Positions 1 through 8,872 of a DNA stretch of 12,787 bases are shown piece after piece (positions within the stretch are counted from its first letter, which is position 1; every line of letters begins with the position of its first letter). The DNA lies in assembly GCA_013349735.1 (NCBI GenBank), contig DUZC01000036.1:1-12787 (forward strand). Direction: 5' to 3'. Made by a program: the position numbers and the translations under genes. The stretch is from Rhodospirillaceae bacterium (lineage in GTDB: Bacteria; Pseudomonadota; Alphaproteobacteria; Rhodospirillales; Magnetospirillaceae). Below the pieces are notes generated by a model. That model did not search any database. It was not told the DNA's origin and saw nothing but the letters and a program-made list of their open reading frames with translations.

Positions 1-3000
1 GTGGGCTGCCAGGCGAATCGGTTCCGGCCGTCCTGCGGGACTATGAGCAGGCCCCGCTGTCGGATGCCTTTGCGGTGCAATTGGTCTATCGGTTACGAGA
101 TCAGGACCCGCGGATTACCCCGGCCTTGACCTGGCTCGATGAGCGACTGGTGCGGCAAGGGGCGACAGCCGATAGCCTGGTTCGGGATGAACATCAGATG
201 TTGGGTGCCACCAGTGTTACGGTGCGCAACATCATCACCAGCATGCGCCATATTTCTGATGTTGATTGGGCCGATCTGGTGGAAAGCGTCAGCCTGGTCG
301 ACGGCTTGCTGTCCGATGGCAGCGACTATCAATTGATGGATTTCCGCACCCGCAATCTTTATCGCAGCGCGATTGAAGATCTGGCCCGTCATTCGCCTCA
401 AAGCGAAACTGAAATTGCTAGGTGGGCGGTTCTCGCGGCAAAAGCCGCCTCGGGTCGGGCGGCCGACCCTGGCTACCATCTTATCGGTGGCGGTCGGCGG
501 GCCTTCGAATCGGTTGTAGGCTATCGGCCGACTTTGGCGGGGTGGGCCTGGCGTTTAAACAAGGCGGTGGGAATCGGCGGCTATGCGACCGCCGTCGCAG
601 TGAGCAGCGGCGGTCTGTTGTCGGCGCCTTTACTGTTGTTAGCGGCACTTGGCATCGATGCCCCCTGGATCTGCTTGCTCGGCAGTGTCGGCGCCATACC
701 CGCCATTGATCTTGCCGTTGCCTTAGTGAACCGTGCCGCCATATGGAGTTTTGGCGCCCGTTTTCTGCCGGCGTTATGGCTTAAGGACGGCATTCCTTCC
801 GAATTACGCACCCTGGTTGCGGTCCCAACCTTGCTGACCTCGGCCGAGGCGATCGAAGAACAGATCGAGCGTCTTGAGGTTCATTTTCTCGCCAGCCCCG
901 AAGGGGATCTGTCCTTTGCTCTGCTATCCGATTGGGGCGACGCCGACAGTGCGACCACACCCTTGGATACGCCCCTTTTCAATTTGGCGGAGGAAGGCAT
1001 CGCCCGGCTTAACCGGCGCCATGGTCCTGCCCCCGGCGGCAGCCGCTTTCTTCTTCTCCATCGGCGGAGGGTCTGGAGTGAAGGCGAGCAGCGATGGCTC
1101 GGCTGGGAACGCAAACGCGGTAAATTACATGAACTGAACCGGTTGTTGCGCGGTGCCACCGACACCTCTTACGTCGACATCGACGGGCGACCGCCGGCCG
1201 TGGCGTCCGGCATCCGCTATGTGGTGACTTTAGACGCGGATACCCGTCTTCCTCGCGACACCGTGCGCCGCCTGATCGGCAAGATGGCGCATCCCTTAAA
1301 CCGTCCACTGTTTGATAAGCAGGCCGGTCGGGTTGTCGAAGGCTATGCCGTCATGCAGCCGCGGGTAACGCCGTCCTTGCCGGTGGGGCGCGAGGGATCG
1401 CTCTACCAGCGAACATTTTCCAGCATGAACGGCATCGACTCCTATGCGGCGGCAGTATCTGACGTTTACCAGGATCTGTTCGCTGAAGGGTCCTATGCCG
1501 GCAAGGGGATCTATGATGTGGATGCCTTTGAAGCCGCCTTGGCCGATCGTGTGCCGGATTCTTCGCTGCTCAGCCATGATCTTTTCGAAGGCATTTTCGC
1601 GGGGGCCGGACTGGTCTCGGACATCGAAGTGATTGAAGAGTTTCCTTCGCGCTATGATGTCGACGCGCTGCGCCATCACCGCTGGGCGCGCGGTGACTGG
1701 CAACTTTTACCCTGGATTCTTGGGTCGGGGCCGAAAAGTTGCGCCGGTCACGCTTGCAGCCCGGTATCGGCCATCGGACGATGGAAAATGATCGACAATC
1801 TCCGGCGCTCCTTGTCGGCGCCGGCCGCCGTGCTGGCTATTGTTGGCGGGTTCCTGCTTCCCCTGCCCGGAGCGCTGGCATGGACAGCGTTTATCTTGGC
1901 CAGCATCCTGGTTCCAACGCTGATTCCGGTGATGGGGGCGATTTTACCGCAGAGGAGCGGCGTTTCTTCTGACAGCCATCTGCGAGCCCTTGGCAATGAT
2001 GTTGGCCTGGCCCTGACCCAGTCCGCATTAAGGGTGGTCTTCCTCGCCCATCAGGCCTGGCTGATGACCGATGCCATCACCCGAACCCTGTTCAGATTGA
2101 CCCTGACCCGGCGGCATTTGTTAGAATGGGTTACGGCCGCCCAGGCGACGGTCGGCCCCAGACTTGATCTTTTGGGTTTTTGTCGGCGCATGGGGGGTGG
2201 CTGGTTCTTTGCTGCCCTGGCGGCGGTGGTGGCCGGTTTCGCACCGCCGGGCGTCTGGCCCTTGGCGGCCTTTTATGCGGCTCTTTGGTTCTTTTCGCCG
2301 GTCGTGGCGCGCTGGGCCAGTTTGCCGCCCTTGGCCTCGGGACAACAGCCGGCCTCGCCGGCCGACCTGCGCAGCCTGCGTTTGATCGCGCGGCGAACCT
2401 GGCGTTTCTTTGAAAGCTTTGTCACGGCAGAGAACCATAGGCTGCCGCCGGACAATTTCCAGGAAGATCCGCAGCCGGTGGTGGCCCACCGAACCTCTCC
2501 AACCAATATCGGGCTTTATTTGCTGTCGGTTGTCGCGGCCCGCGATTTTGGCTGGATAGGCACGGCTGAGGCGCTTGAGCGCCTTGAGGAGACCTTCGTC
2601 AGCTTGCAAGCTCTCACCCGCTATCGGGGACATTTCTACAATTGGTATGATACTCAGGATCTGCGCCCTCTGGCCCCGCTCTATGTCTCGTCGGTCGACA
2701 GCGGCAATCTGGCCGGTCATCTGCTGGCCCTGGCCAATGGCTGTCGTCAGTGGCGCCAGCCACCCGAAGCCAAGAGCCCATGCCTTGCCGGCATCAAGGA
2801 CGGGCTCGAACTGGCCCTGGAAGCGCACTCCCATCTCAATGATGGGCGCAAAACTCAGACGGTGACCTGGCATCAATTGGATGAAGCCATGACGGCCTTC
2901 GCGGCCGGTTTGTCCCGCCCAATTCCTGAGGGCGAAGGGTTGCCTCGGTATCTCGGCCGTCTGGCCAAGGAGGCCGATGCTCTGACGGATATGGCCAGTG

Positions 3001-6000
3001 CCATGGCCAGCGAGCGGGATGATCTGCTTTGCAGCGATCTGGTGTTCTGGTGTCAGGCGATCCAGCGATGCCTCAACAGTCATCGGCGGGACGAGACCGC
3101 TTCATTGGATGAGCGGCTGCTTGCCATGGAACAGATGGCGAGAAGCATGGCCCTGGGCATGGAGTTTGGTTTTCTTCTGGATGGCGAACGAAAATTGCTT
3201 TCGATCGGTTATCTGGTGGCTGAGGGGGTTCTTGATAATAGCTGCTACGACTTGCTGGCCTCGGAAGCCTGTCTGGCCAGTTTTTTTGCTATTGCCAAGG
3301 GTGATATCCCGGCCCGCCACTGGTTTCGCCTGGGCCGGACCGTTACCCCGGTGGCTCGGGGTGCCGCGCTGGTTTCCTGGTCCGGATCGATGTTTGAATA
3401 TCTGATGCCGTCGCTGGTGATGCGGGCGCCGGCAGGAAGTCTGATCGAACAAACCAATCGACTGATCGTTGCGAGGCAGATTCAGTACGGCGCCGCCCAG
3501 CTCCTTCCCTGGGGCATTTCAGAATCAGCCTATAATGCGCGGGATCTGGAGTTCACCTATCAATATCTTAATTTTGGTGTTCCGGGTTTGGGGCTGAAAC
3601 GGGGACTTGGCGACGATTTTGTGGTTGCGCCCTATGCTACGGCCTTGGCCAGCATGGTCGATCCCCAGGCGGCAACCCGCAATTTCGAACAGCTTCGATC
3701 CCTTGGGGCCTACGGCCGCTATGGCTTTTATGAAGCCCTCGACTATACACCGAGCCGATTGCCCGATGGCCAGACCACCGCCATCATTCGCAGCTTTATG
3801 GCGCACCATCAGGGCATGACGATCGTCGCCATCGCCAACAGTCTGCTCGACGGCATTATGCGGTCGCGCTTTCATAGCGAGCCGATCATCCAGGCCACCG
3901 AATTGCTGCTACAGGAAAGAACGCCGCGCGATGTCGCTGTGGCCAGGCCGAGTACGATTGAGGCCAAACTGCCGGTGCGTCTGCTGGCTGCCGAGACCAG
4001 CGGCAGGCGGCGCCTGACGACCCCACACGGTCTGGCTCCTGCCACTCAGTTATTATCCAACGGACAGTATACTGTGCTGCTTACGGCCGCCGGCTCTGGC
4101 TATAGTCGCTGGGGGAATGTGGAAATAACCCGTTGGCAGGAAGACAGCACCTGCGATGGCTGGGGATCCTACATTTTTCTCCGCGACATCGGTGACGGCA
4201 CACTCTGGTCGGCTGGATATCAACCCACCGCCACCAAGCCAGATTTCTATGAAGCCCTGTTCAGGGAAGGTCGGGCGGAAATCACCCGCAGGGACGGCCC
4301 TTTGACCACGACATTGGACGTGCTGGTTTCGGGTGATATGGCCAGCGAGGTACGTCGTGTTTCCCTGACCAATTCTGGGTCCCGCTCGCATGACATCGAG
4401 GTCACGTCCTACGCCGAGTTGGTCCTTGCCCCATTAGGCAATGATGGGGCGCATCCGGCCTTCGCCAAATTGTTCGTCGAGACGGACTATCTGCCTGAGT
4501 TCGGCCTGCTTCTGGCGACGCGGCGACGGCGGCAGCCGGAGGAAGCAGAGATCTGGGCCGCCCATCTCGCGGTTGTTGATGGTCAGACCCTGGGCAAGGC
4601 GGAAATTGAAACCGACCGCGCCCGCTTTATCGGTCGCGGCTGCACGGTGCGAACGCCCATCGCGGTCCTGGATGGCCGGCCTTTGTCGAACACCGTGGGG
4701 ACGGTTCTCGACCCGGTCTTTGTCCTGCGTCGGGTGCTGCGCATACCGCCGGGGGGCACGGTGCGCATTGCATTCTGGACAATGGTGGCATCAAGCCGTG
4801 AGGCTGTTCTTGCTCTGGCCGACAAGCATCGCGATGCCACGGCTTTTGACCGGGCAGCGACGCTGGCCTGGACCCAGGCGCAGGTGCAATTGCATCATCT
4901 AGGGATCGATGGCAGTGAAGCGGCCCTGTTTCAACGGCTCGCCGGTCACCTGCTCTATGTGGCGCCGGCCATGCGCCCGGCGTCGGACAGCATTCGGCAA
5001 GGGGCGGCTGTCGGCCAGCCGGGGCTGTGGGTGCACGGAATATCCGGAGACCTGCCGATCATAGTGTTGCGCATCTCGGACGGCGAACATCTGAGCCTGG
5101 TGCGACAATTGCTACAGGCCCATGAATATTGGCATATGAAGCGGTTTGCCGTGGATGTGGTGATTTTGAACGAGCGTGCCTCGTCCTATGTTCAGGATTT
5201 GCAGATCGCCCTCGAGACTTTGGTGCGGTCCAGCCAATCCCCCCCGCAAGGCTCTTCCGACGGACCGCGGGGGCGCGTTTTTATCCTCAGGGCCGATCTG
5301 ATCTCGGCCGAAAGCCGGGCTCTGCTTTCCGCAGTGGCGCGGGTCGTGCTGGTGGCACAGCGGGGACGTCTGTCCGATCAACTCGACCGTGTTCAGCTTG
5401 GGCAGGTGCCGCCTTCGCCCCTGCTGAAACGGGAGGTGGATGGCGCGTTTCCACCGCCTCAGTTGCCGGGGCCTGAGCTTGAATTTTTTAATGGGCTGGG
5501 CGGATTTACGCGAAACGGCCAGGAATATGTAACCATTCTCGGGCCGGGCCAGTCGACCCCGGCGCCCTGGATCAATGTGATCGCCAACCCCAGCTTCGGC
5601 TTCCAGGTCGCCGCCGAGGGCAGCGGCTATAGTTGGTCATTGAACAGCCGGGAAAATAAACTGACTCCCTGGTCTAACGATCCGGTGGCCGATCCGTCGG
5701 GCGAGGTCTTTTACCTGCAGGACGAGGTAAGCGGTGCGCTTTGGTCCCCGACGGCCCAGCCCATCCGCAATCCCAAAGCCACCTATCTTGCCCGTCACGG
5801 CCGGGGATATAGTCGCTTCGAACATTCGGCTTATGGCGTGACCAGCGCGCTTCTGCAATTTGTACCTCTCGACGACCCCATCAAGATTTCGCGCCTGACT
5901 CTTACCAATAATTCAGGTCGTGACCGGTCGCTCTCGGTAACCGCCTATGTGGAATGGGTGCTGGGGGTGTCACGAAGCGCAACCATGCCTTACGTGATCA

Positions 6001-7895
6001 CCGAGATTGACCCTGTGACGGGCGTGATGCTCGCCCGCAATCGCTGGAACCCGGCATTCGCTTCGCAGGTGGCCTTTATCCATTGGAACAGGCCGGCCGT
6101 CGATTGGACGGGCGATCGCCGCGAATTCCTCGGACGCAATGGCCATTTGGCGGCACCGGCGGCGCTGAACCGCGCCGCACCGCTGTCAAACAGCACAGGC
6201 GCCGGGTTCGATCCTTGCGGGGCGCTGCGAACCCGGATTGATCTGCCGGCCAATGGGTCCGTCGAGCTCGTTTTCTTTCTGGGGCAGGCGGCCAGCGCCG
6301 AAGCCGCCGGTGAGCTGATCGGCCGCTATGCTGCCGCCGATATTGAGGCGGTGATGGGCAGGGTCTCCGCATACTGGGACGGCCTTCTTGACGCGGTTCA
6401 GGTTAAAACCCCAGACCGCTCGATGGACATCATGCTGAACGGCTGGTTGCTCTATCAGACCCTGGCCTGCCGGATCTGGGCGCGCTCGGCCTTTTATCAG
6501 TCCAGCGGTGCCTATGGCTTCCGCGATCAATTACAAGATGGCATGGCGCTGGCCTCCCGCTGTCCGGCGGTTACCCGTCAGCATTTATTAAGCGCGGCAG
6601 GGCGGCAATTCTGCCAAGGCGATGTCCAGCATTGGTGGCTTGCCCATTCCGGGCAGGGCGTAAGGACGCGAATTTCCGACGACCGGGCCTGGTTGGCCTT
6701 TGCCGTTGCGCATTATGTCGAAACCAGTGCGGACCAGGCCGTGCTCGATGTTGAAATTCCTTTTCTGGACGGGGAAACGCTGCTTGACGGTCAGCATGAC
6801 AGCTTCTTCCTGCCGACGGTCTCGGACGAGACGGCAACGCTCTTTGAACATTGCGCCAGGGCGCTTGACGACAGTCTGCGTCTTGGCAGCCATGGCTTGC
6901 CGCTGATGGGGACCGGCGATTGGAACGATGGTATGAACCGTGTCGGGGCTGGGGGGCGCGGGGAATCGGTCTGGCTTGGATGGCTGCTTTATACTGCCTT
7001 GAAGGCCTTTGCCGATCTGGCTGCGTTGCGTCGGATGGATGAGCGGGCGACAAAATGGCGGGATCACGCCGAACGGCTGCAGACGGCCCTTGAACAGCAG
7101 GCTTGGGATGGTGAATGGTACCGGCGTGGCTGGTTCGACGATGGCACAGTCCTCGGCGCGGCGGATAGCCAGGAATGCCAGATTGATTCCATTGCTCAGT
7201 CCTGGGCTGTTCTTTCGGGGGCCGCCAGCCCCGAACATGCGACCCAGGCGATGGCGGCGGCTGAACGCCGCCTGATTCTCTGGGAGAGTTCGCTGGCCTT
7301 ACTCTTTTCGCCACCGTTCGATCAGACCGCACTGGATCCCGGCTATATCAAGGGCTACCCCCCGGGGATCCGCGAAAATGGGGGACAATATACCCATGCT
7401 TCCTTGTGGTTGGTGATGGCCTTGGCCGGTCTAGGCGAAGGGGACAAGGCCAGTAAACTGTTCTCGCTGCTTAATCCCATTAACCATGCCCGCAGTCGGG
7501 CCGAGATCCATCGCTACAAAGTCGAGCCTTATGTGGTTGCCGCCGATATCTATGCAAAAGCGCCTCATATCGGGCGTGGCGGGTGGAGTTGGTACACCGG
7601 TTCGGCGGGATGGATGCAACGCGCCGGTATTGAGAGCATTCTCGGTTTGCGGCTGCAAGGCGGGATCCTGCATTTTGATCCGTGCATTCCCAGACAATGG
7701 CCGGGATTCGAGATCGCCTTGCGCCTTGAGGGTCGACATTATGAGGTCCAGGTCGATAATCCTGACAGTGTCGAACGGGGCGTCGCTTTTGCCAGCATCG
7801 ATGACATCCCGATTCTCGAGCGGCCCTTGCGCGTGACCCTGGCAGACGATGGCAAGTCCCATCGTCTGCGGGTCAGGCTGGGAGCTGAGGGCTGA
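1..7895 (+). CDS. ndvB: Cyclic beta-1,2-glucan synthase (NdvB/ChvB/Cgs family), 5'-truncated by the window
   Basis: Inner-membrane enzyme that makes cyclic beta-1,2-glucan from UDP-glucose; the product is exported to the periplasm for osmoadaptation and host interaction. The frame is open to the window edge (first full codon at 3), so the GTG at 75 is internal. About 2630 residues are visible; full-length relatives have about 2800-2870, so an N-terminal piece is missing. Membrane segments lie near 580-740, 1827-1950 and 2199-2310. The GT84-type domain between them has DAD (1233-1241) and RHHRW (1671-1685). A glycoamylase-like, GH189-type domain spans about 2370-3950, with acidic motifs MFEYLMP (Glu at 3396) and GISESAYN (Glu at 3522). 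Two GH94 beta-sandwich domains begin near 4030 and 5480. The (alpha/alpha)6 domain from about 6430 has phosphate-site motifs HSGQGVRTRISDD (6645-6683) and GGQYTH (7380-7397), and the general-acid Asp of DWNDG at 6927. No frameshift or missing key residue was seen. No exporter gene (ndvA type) lies in the window. Confidence 0.96.
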   Translation, partial: GLPGESVPAVLRDYEQAPLSDAFAVQLVYRLRDQDPRITPALTWLDERLVRQGATADSLVRDEHQMLGATSVTVRNIITSMRHISDVDWADLVESVSLVDGLLSDGSDYQLMDFRTRNLYRSAIEDLARHSPQSETEIARWAVLAAKAASGRAADPGYHLIGGGRRAFESVVGYRPTLAGWAWRLNKAVGIGGYATAVAVSSGGLLSAPLLLLAALGIDAPWICLLGSVGAIPAIDLAVALVNRAAIWSFGARFLPALWLKDGIPSELRTLVAVPTLLTSAEAIEEQIERLEVHFLASPEGDLSFALLSDWGDADSATTPLDTPLFNLAEEGIARLNRRHGPAPGGSRFLLLHRRRVWSEGEQRWLGWERKRGKLHELNRLLRGATDTSYVDIDGRPPAVASGIRYVVTLDADTRLPRDTVRRLIGKMAHPLNRPLFDKQAGRVVEGYAVMQPRVTPSLPVGREGSLYQRTFSSMNGIDSYAAAVSDVYQDLFAEGSYAGKGIYDVDAFEAALADRVPDSSLLSHDLFEGIFAGAGLVSDIEVIEEFPSRYDVDALRHHRWARGDWQLLPWILGSGPKSCAGHACSPVSAIGRWKMIDNLRRSLSAPAAVLAIVGGFLLPLPGALAWTAFILASILVPTLIPVMGAILPQRSGVSSDSHLRALGNDVGLALTQSALRVVFLAHQAWLMTDAITRTLFRLTLTRRHLLEWVTAAQATVGPRLDLLGFCRRMGGGWFFAALAAVVAGFAPPGVWPLAAFYAALWFFSPVVARWASLPPLASGQQPASPADLRSLRLIARRTWRFFESFVTAENHRLPPDNFQEDPQPVVAHRTSPTNIGLYLLSVVAARDFGWIGTAEALERLEETFVSLQALTRYRGHFYNWYDTQDLRPLAPLYVSSVDSGNLAGHLLALANGCRQWRQPPEAKSPCLAGIKDGLELALEAHSHLNDGRKTQTVTWHQLDEAMTAFAAGLSRPIPEGEGLPRYLGRLAKEADALTDMASAMASERDDLLCSDLVFWCQAIQRCLNSHRRDETASLDERLLAMEQMARSMALGMEFGFLLDGERKLLSIGYLVAEGVLDNSCYDLLASEACLASFFAIAKGDIPARHWFRLGRTVTPVARGAALVSWSGSMFEYLMPSLVMRAPAGSLIEQTNRLIVARQIQYGAAQLLPWGISESAYNARDLEFTYQYLNFGVPGLGLKRGLGDDFVVAPYATALASMVDPQAATRNFEQLRSLGAYGRYGFYEALDYTPSRLPDGQTTAIIRSFMAHHQGMTIVAIANSLLDGIMRSRFHSEPIIQATELLLQERTPRDVAVARPSTIEAKLPVRLLAAETSGRRRLTTPHGLAPATQLLSNGQYTVLLTAAGSGYSRWGNVEITRWQEDSTCDGWGSYIFLRDIGDGTLWSAGYQPTATKPDFYEALFREGRAEITRRDGPLTTTLDVLVSGDMASEVRRVSLTNSGSRSHDIEVTSYAELVLAPLGNDGAHPAFAKLFVETDYLPEFGLLLATRRRRQPEEAEIWAAHLAVVDGQTLGKAEIETDRARFIGRGCTVRTPIAVLDGRPLSNTVGTVLDPVFVLRRVLRIPPGGTVRIAFWTMVASSREAVLALADKHRDATAFDRAATLAWTQAQVQLHHLGIDGSEAALFQRLAGHLLYVAPAMRPASDSIRQGAAVGQPGLWVHGISGDLPIIVLRISDGEHLSLVRQLLQAHEYWHMKRFAVDVVILNERASSYVQDLQIALETLVRSSQSPPQGSSDGPRGRVFILRADLISAESRALLSAVARVVLVAQRGRLSDQLDRVQLGQVPPSPLLKREVDGAFPPPQLPGPELEFFNGLGGFTRNGQEYVTILGPGQSTPAPWINVIANPSFGFQVAAEGSGYSWSLNSRENKLTPWSNDPVADPSGEVFYLQDEVSGALWSPTAQPIRNPKATYLARHGRGYSRFEHSAYGVTSALLQFVPLDDPIKISRLTLTNNSGRDRSLSVTAYVEWVLGVSRSATMPYVITEIDPVTGVMLARNRWNPAFASQVAFIHWNRPAVDWTGDRREFLGRNGHLAAPAALNRAAPLSNSTGAGFDPCGALRTRIDLPANGSVELVFFLGQAASAEAAGELIGRYAAADIEAVMGRVSAYWDGLLDAVQVKTPDRSMDIMLNGWLLYQTLACRIWARSAFYQSSGAYGFRDQLQDGMALASRCPAVTRQHLLSAAGRQFCQGDVQHWWLAHSGQGVRTRISDDRAWLAFAVAHYVETSADQAVLDVEIPFLDGETLLDGQHDSFFLPTVSDETATLFEHCARALDDSLRLGSHGLPLMGTGDWNDGMNRVGAGGRGESVWLGWLLYTALKAFADLAALRRMDERATKWRDHAERLQTALEQQAWDGEWYRRGWFDDGTVLGAADSQECQIDSIAQSWAVLSGAASPEHATQAMAAAERRLILWESSLALLFSPPFDQTALDPGYIKGYPPGIRENGGQYTHASLWLVMALAGLGEGDKASKLFSLLNPINHARSRAEIHRYKVEPYVVAADIYAKAPHIGRGGWSWYTGSAGWMQRAGIESILGLRLQGGILHFDPCIPRQWPGFEIALRLEGRHYEVQVDNPDSVERGVAFASIDDIPILERPLRVTLADDGKSHRLRVRLGAEG

Positions 7896-7901
7896 GAGCC
7901 T

Positions 7902-8432
7902 TTACATGCTGCGTCTGTAGGTCAGGGTCGTGCTGCCGCCATTTTGACCCTGCGCCGGATTGGTGTAAGTGAACTCATTGGCCGAAATCACCTTGATAAT
8001 GCGCGTTTGATCAGTGCCTTCCCAATTGGTGAAGGTGCAGCCTTCATAATGTTGTATCAGCGTCTTGTCGGCCTCATTCACGCTGTAACTGCCAAAAGAG
8101 GCGGCGCTGCCCCGCATGATGGCTTTGTTTTCATTGTCGGTTCCGGTCATCGGGTTGTTTGACACGAATCGCGGCAGGCTTCCTGAAATGGTCAGCCCGA
8201 CAAAGCGGCCATTGCCGTCCATCATCAGGCTGCCTTGCGGTTTGGCGCCGAAGGGCTGGTTTATGCTGCCATCAGGCTTGGTGTTCTCAGCGGAAACCAG
8301 CGTCCAGGTGCCGATAACCTGTTGTTTCAGGGTCATCGCGGCAGTTTCATCGGCGCTGGCTGGGATTGCCAGCGCTGAAAAAAGGGCCAGGCTGGTGCTG
8401 ACGGCCAGCACCGTTTGATAGGTGGATTTCAT
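7902..8432 (-). CDS. Secreted lipocalin-like domain protein
   Basis: 176 residues. The first ~27 form a clear Sec signal peptide: Lys near the start, a hydrophobic core rich in Leu/Ala, and an Ala-x-Ala-type cleavage site (IPASA before DETAA). The rest resembles the small lipocalin-like domain family (Pfam Lipocalin_5 type). Recognisable stretches are IGTWTLVSAE near residue 40, FGAKPQGSLMMDGNGRF, SYSVNEADKTL and FTYTNP, ending in a YRR tail. The mature protein is expected to be a periplasmic beta-barrel; the ligand is unknown and most relatives are uncharacterised. The ATG is supported by GGAG at 8440-8443 (minus strand), 7 nt upstream. The gene converges on the glucan synthase with only 6 bp between stop codons, so their transcripts probably overlap; there is no direct evidence of a shared function. 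Family call likely, function unknown. Confidence 0.87.
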   Translation of the reverse strand: MKSTYQTVLAVSTSLALFSALAIPASADETAAMTLKQQVIGTWTLVSAENTKPDGSINQPFGAKPQGSLMMDGNGRFVGLTISGSLPRFVSNNPMTGTDNENKAIMRGSAASFGSYSVNEADKTLIQHYEGCTFTNWEGTDQTRIIKVISANEFTYTNPAQGQNGGSTTLTYRRSM

Positions 8433-8443
8433 AAGAGATCTCC

Positions 8444-8467
8444 GGTTTCCGTAGCGCGGCGGAAACC
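8444..8467 (-). promoter_or_regulatory. Perfect inverted repeat abutting the ribosome-binding site of the lipocalin gene
   Basis: GGTTTCCG and CGGAAACC (8 bp, perfect) flank an 8-nt GC-rich loop. On the minus strand the 3' arm ends directly against the GGAG Shine-Dalgarno at 8443-8440. As RNA it would form a stem next to the ribosome site; as DNA it could be a repressor site. The sequence shows the repeat only; the role is inferred. Confidence 0.5.
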
Positions 8468-8691
8468 ATTAAAATTGTTGCCGCTTGGCTGGCGGGATCA
8501 TGTCCGGGAGGGCTTCAGACAACAGGCTCTGCAGGTCAGACATAAAGTCTTTTTGGCGAGGCCGTTCCCCAGGGTAACGGGGCCGCAAAGAAACGGAGAG
8601 AGCTGCCCGAGGCGTTTCGCTTACAGCAATTATCCTATACCTTGGTGCTTATATTCACCATCGCTTTCATGTACCACACCGCACGCGTCGG
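8468..8691. other. Gene-poor interval with one short possible reading frame
   Basis: No confident gene was found. A minus-strand reading frame is open for about 57 codons and ends at TAA 8469-8471. Its only ATG is at 8543, giving 24 residues (MSDLQSLLSE... ending KRQQF) with no Shine-Dalgarno; a TTG lies further upstream. The peptide looks protein-like but too little supports it. At about 8557-8583 an imperfect GC-rich hairpin (GGCCGTT against AACGG-GG-CC) lies just upstream of that ATG on the minus strand. It has no T-run on the exit side and is not a convincing terminator. The lipocalin promoter is expected in this interval, but no clear -35/-10 pair was found. Confidence 0.35.
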
Positions 8692-8714
8692 TTATCGCCA
8701 GCCCGGCAATAACC
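8690..8714 (-). repeat. Inverted repeat over the end of the 47-residue gene
   Basis: GGTTATCGCC and GGCAATAACC pair in 9 of 10 positions around a 5-nt loop. The repeat includes the stop codon (8692-8694) and last codons of the small membrane gene. No T-run follows on either strand, so it is not a standard intrinsic terminator; it could still stabilise the mRNA 3' end. Confidence 0.4.
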
Positions 8715-8835
8715 ATAGCGCCCCGCCAATCGCAATCACCATGAACGCCGACCACCAGGGCAGGCCATGTCGCCGCCGATAACGGTGGTGGACGCGCGAG
8801 AAGTGCGAAAGGCCGAAGGGGCCGCTGTCAGTCAT
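8692..8835 (-). CDS. Small single-span membrane protein, 47 residues, unrecognised
   Basis: ATG at 8833-8835 is preceded by AGGAGG (8840-8845 read on the minus strand) with 4 nt between, one of the best ribosome sites in the window. The protein starts MTDSGPFGLSHF. A strongly basic stretch rich in Arg and His follows (residues 14-23), then one hydrophobic helix (about 27-46: Trp-Trp start, Gly-Gly in the middle, Pro-Gly-Trp at the end), and it stops after Arg47. By the positive-inside rule the N-terminus would be cytoplasmic, with almost no periplasmic tail. Codon use looks like that of the neighbouring genes. No family was recognised. It is transcribed divergently from the 9024 gene and in the same direction as the lipocalin gene, 259 bp away. 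Real gene probable; function unknown. Confidence 0.65.
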   Translation of the reverse strand: MTDSGPFGLSHFSRVHHRYRRRHGLPWWSAFMVIAIGGALWLLPGWR

Positions 8836-8851
8836 TCTGCCTCCTCTAAGG

Positions 8852-8872
8852 ACCGTGAGCCATTGTCACGGT
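8852..8872. repeat. Inverted repeat 1 between divergent small genes
   Basis: ACCGTGA and TCACGGT form a perfect 7-bp arm pair around a 7-nt loop. It lies 16 bp upstream of the 47-residue gene start and next to a second inverted repeat. It could be an operator or a 5'-leader hairpin of the minus-strand gene; neither is shown. Confidence 0.45.

Noticed and set aside
2121..3083. 320-codon minus-strand open frame inside the glucan synthase gene
   Set aside because: It is antisense to a strongly conserved domain, its translation is low-complexity and basic without motifs, and GC-rich codon bias explains the long shadow frame.
6571..7332. 253- and 216-codon minus-strand frames opposite the GH94 catalytic domain
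   Set aside because: They are antisense shadows, very rich in Arg/Pro/Ser, with no recognisable domain; the plus strand carries the catalytic motifs.
8557..8583. GC-rich hairpin considered as intrinsic terminator
   Set aside because: On the minus strand it is followed by A residues, and on the plus strand the T-run precedes it, so it fits neither direction.
8570..8620. Possible riboswitch: a GTAACGGGG...GCAAAG string reminiscent of c-di-GMP-I or glycine riboswitch pieces
   Set aside because: The other conserved blocks and pairing helices of those classes are missing, and no plus-strand gene follows at suitable distance.
8415..8744. 109-codon plus-strand frame in the intergenic region
   Set aside because: No Shine-Dalgarno; it overlaps the lipocalin start, the ribosome-site hairpin and the 47-residue gene on the other strand; composition is not protein-like.
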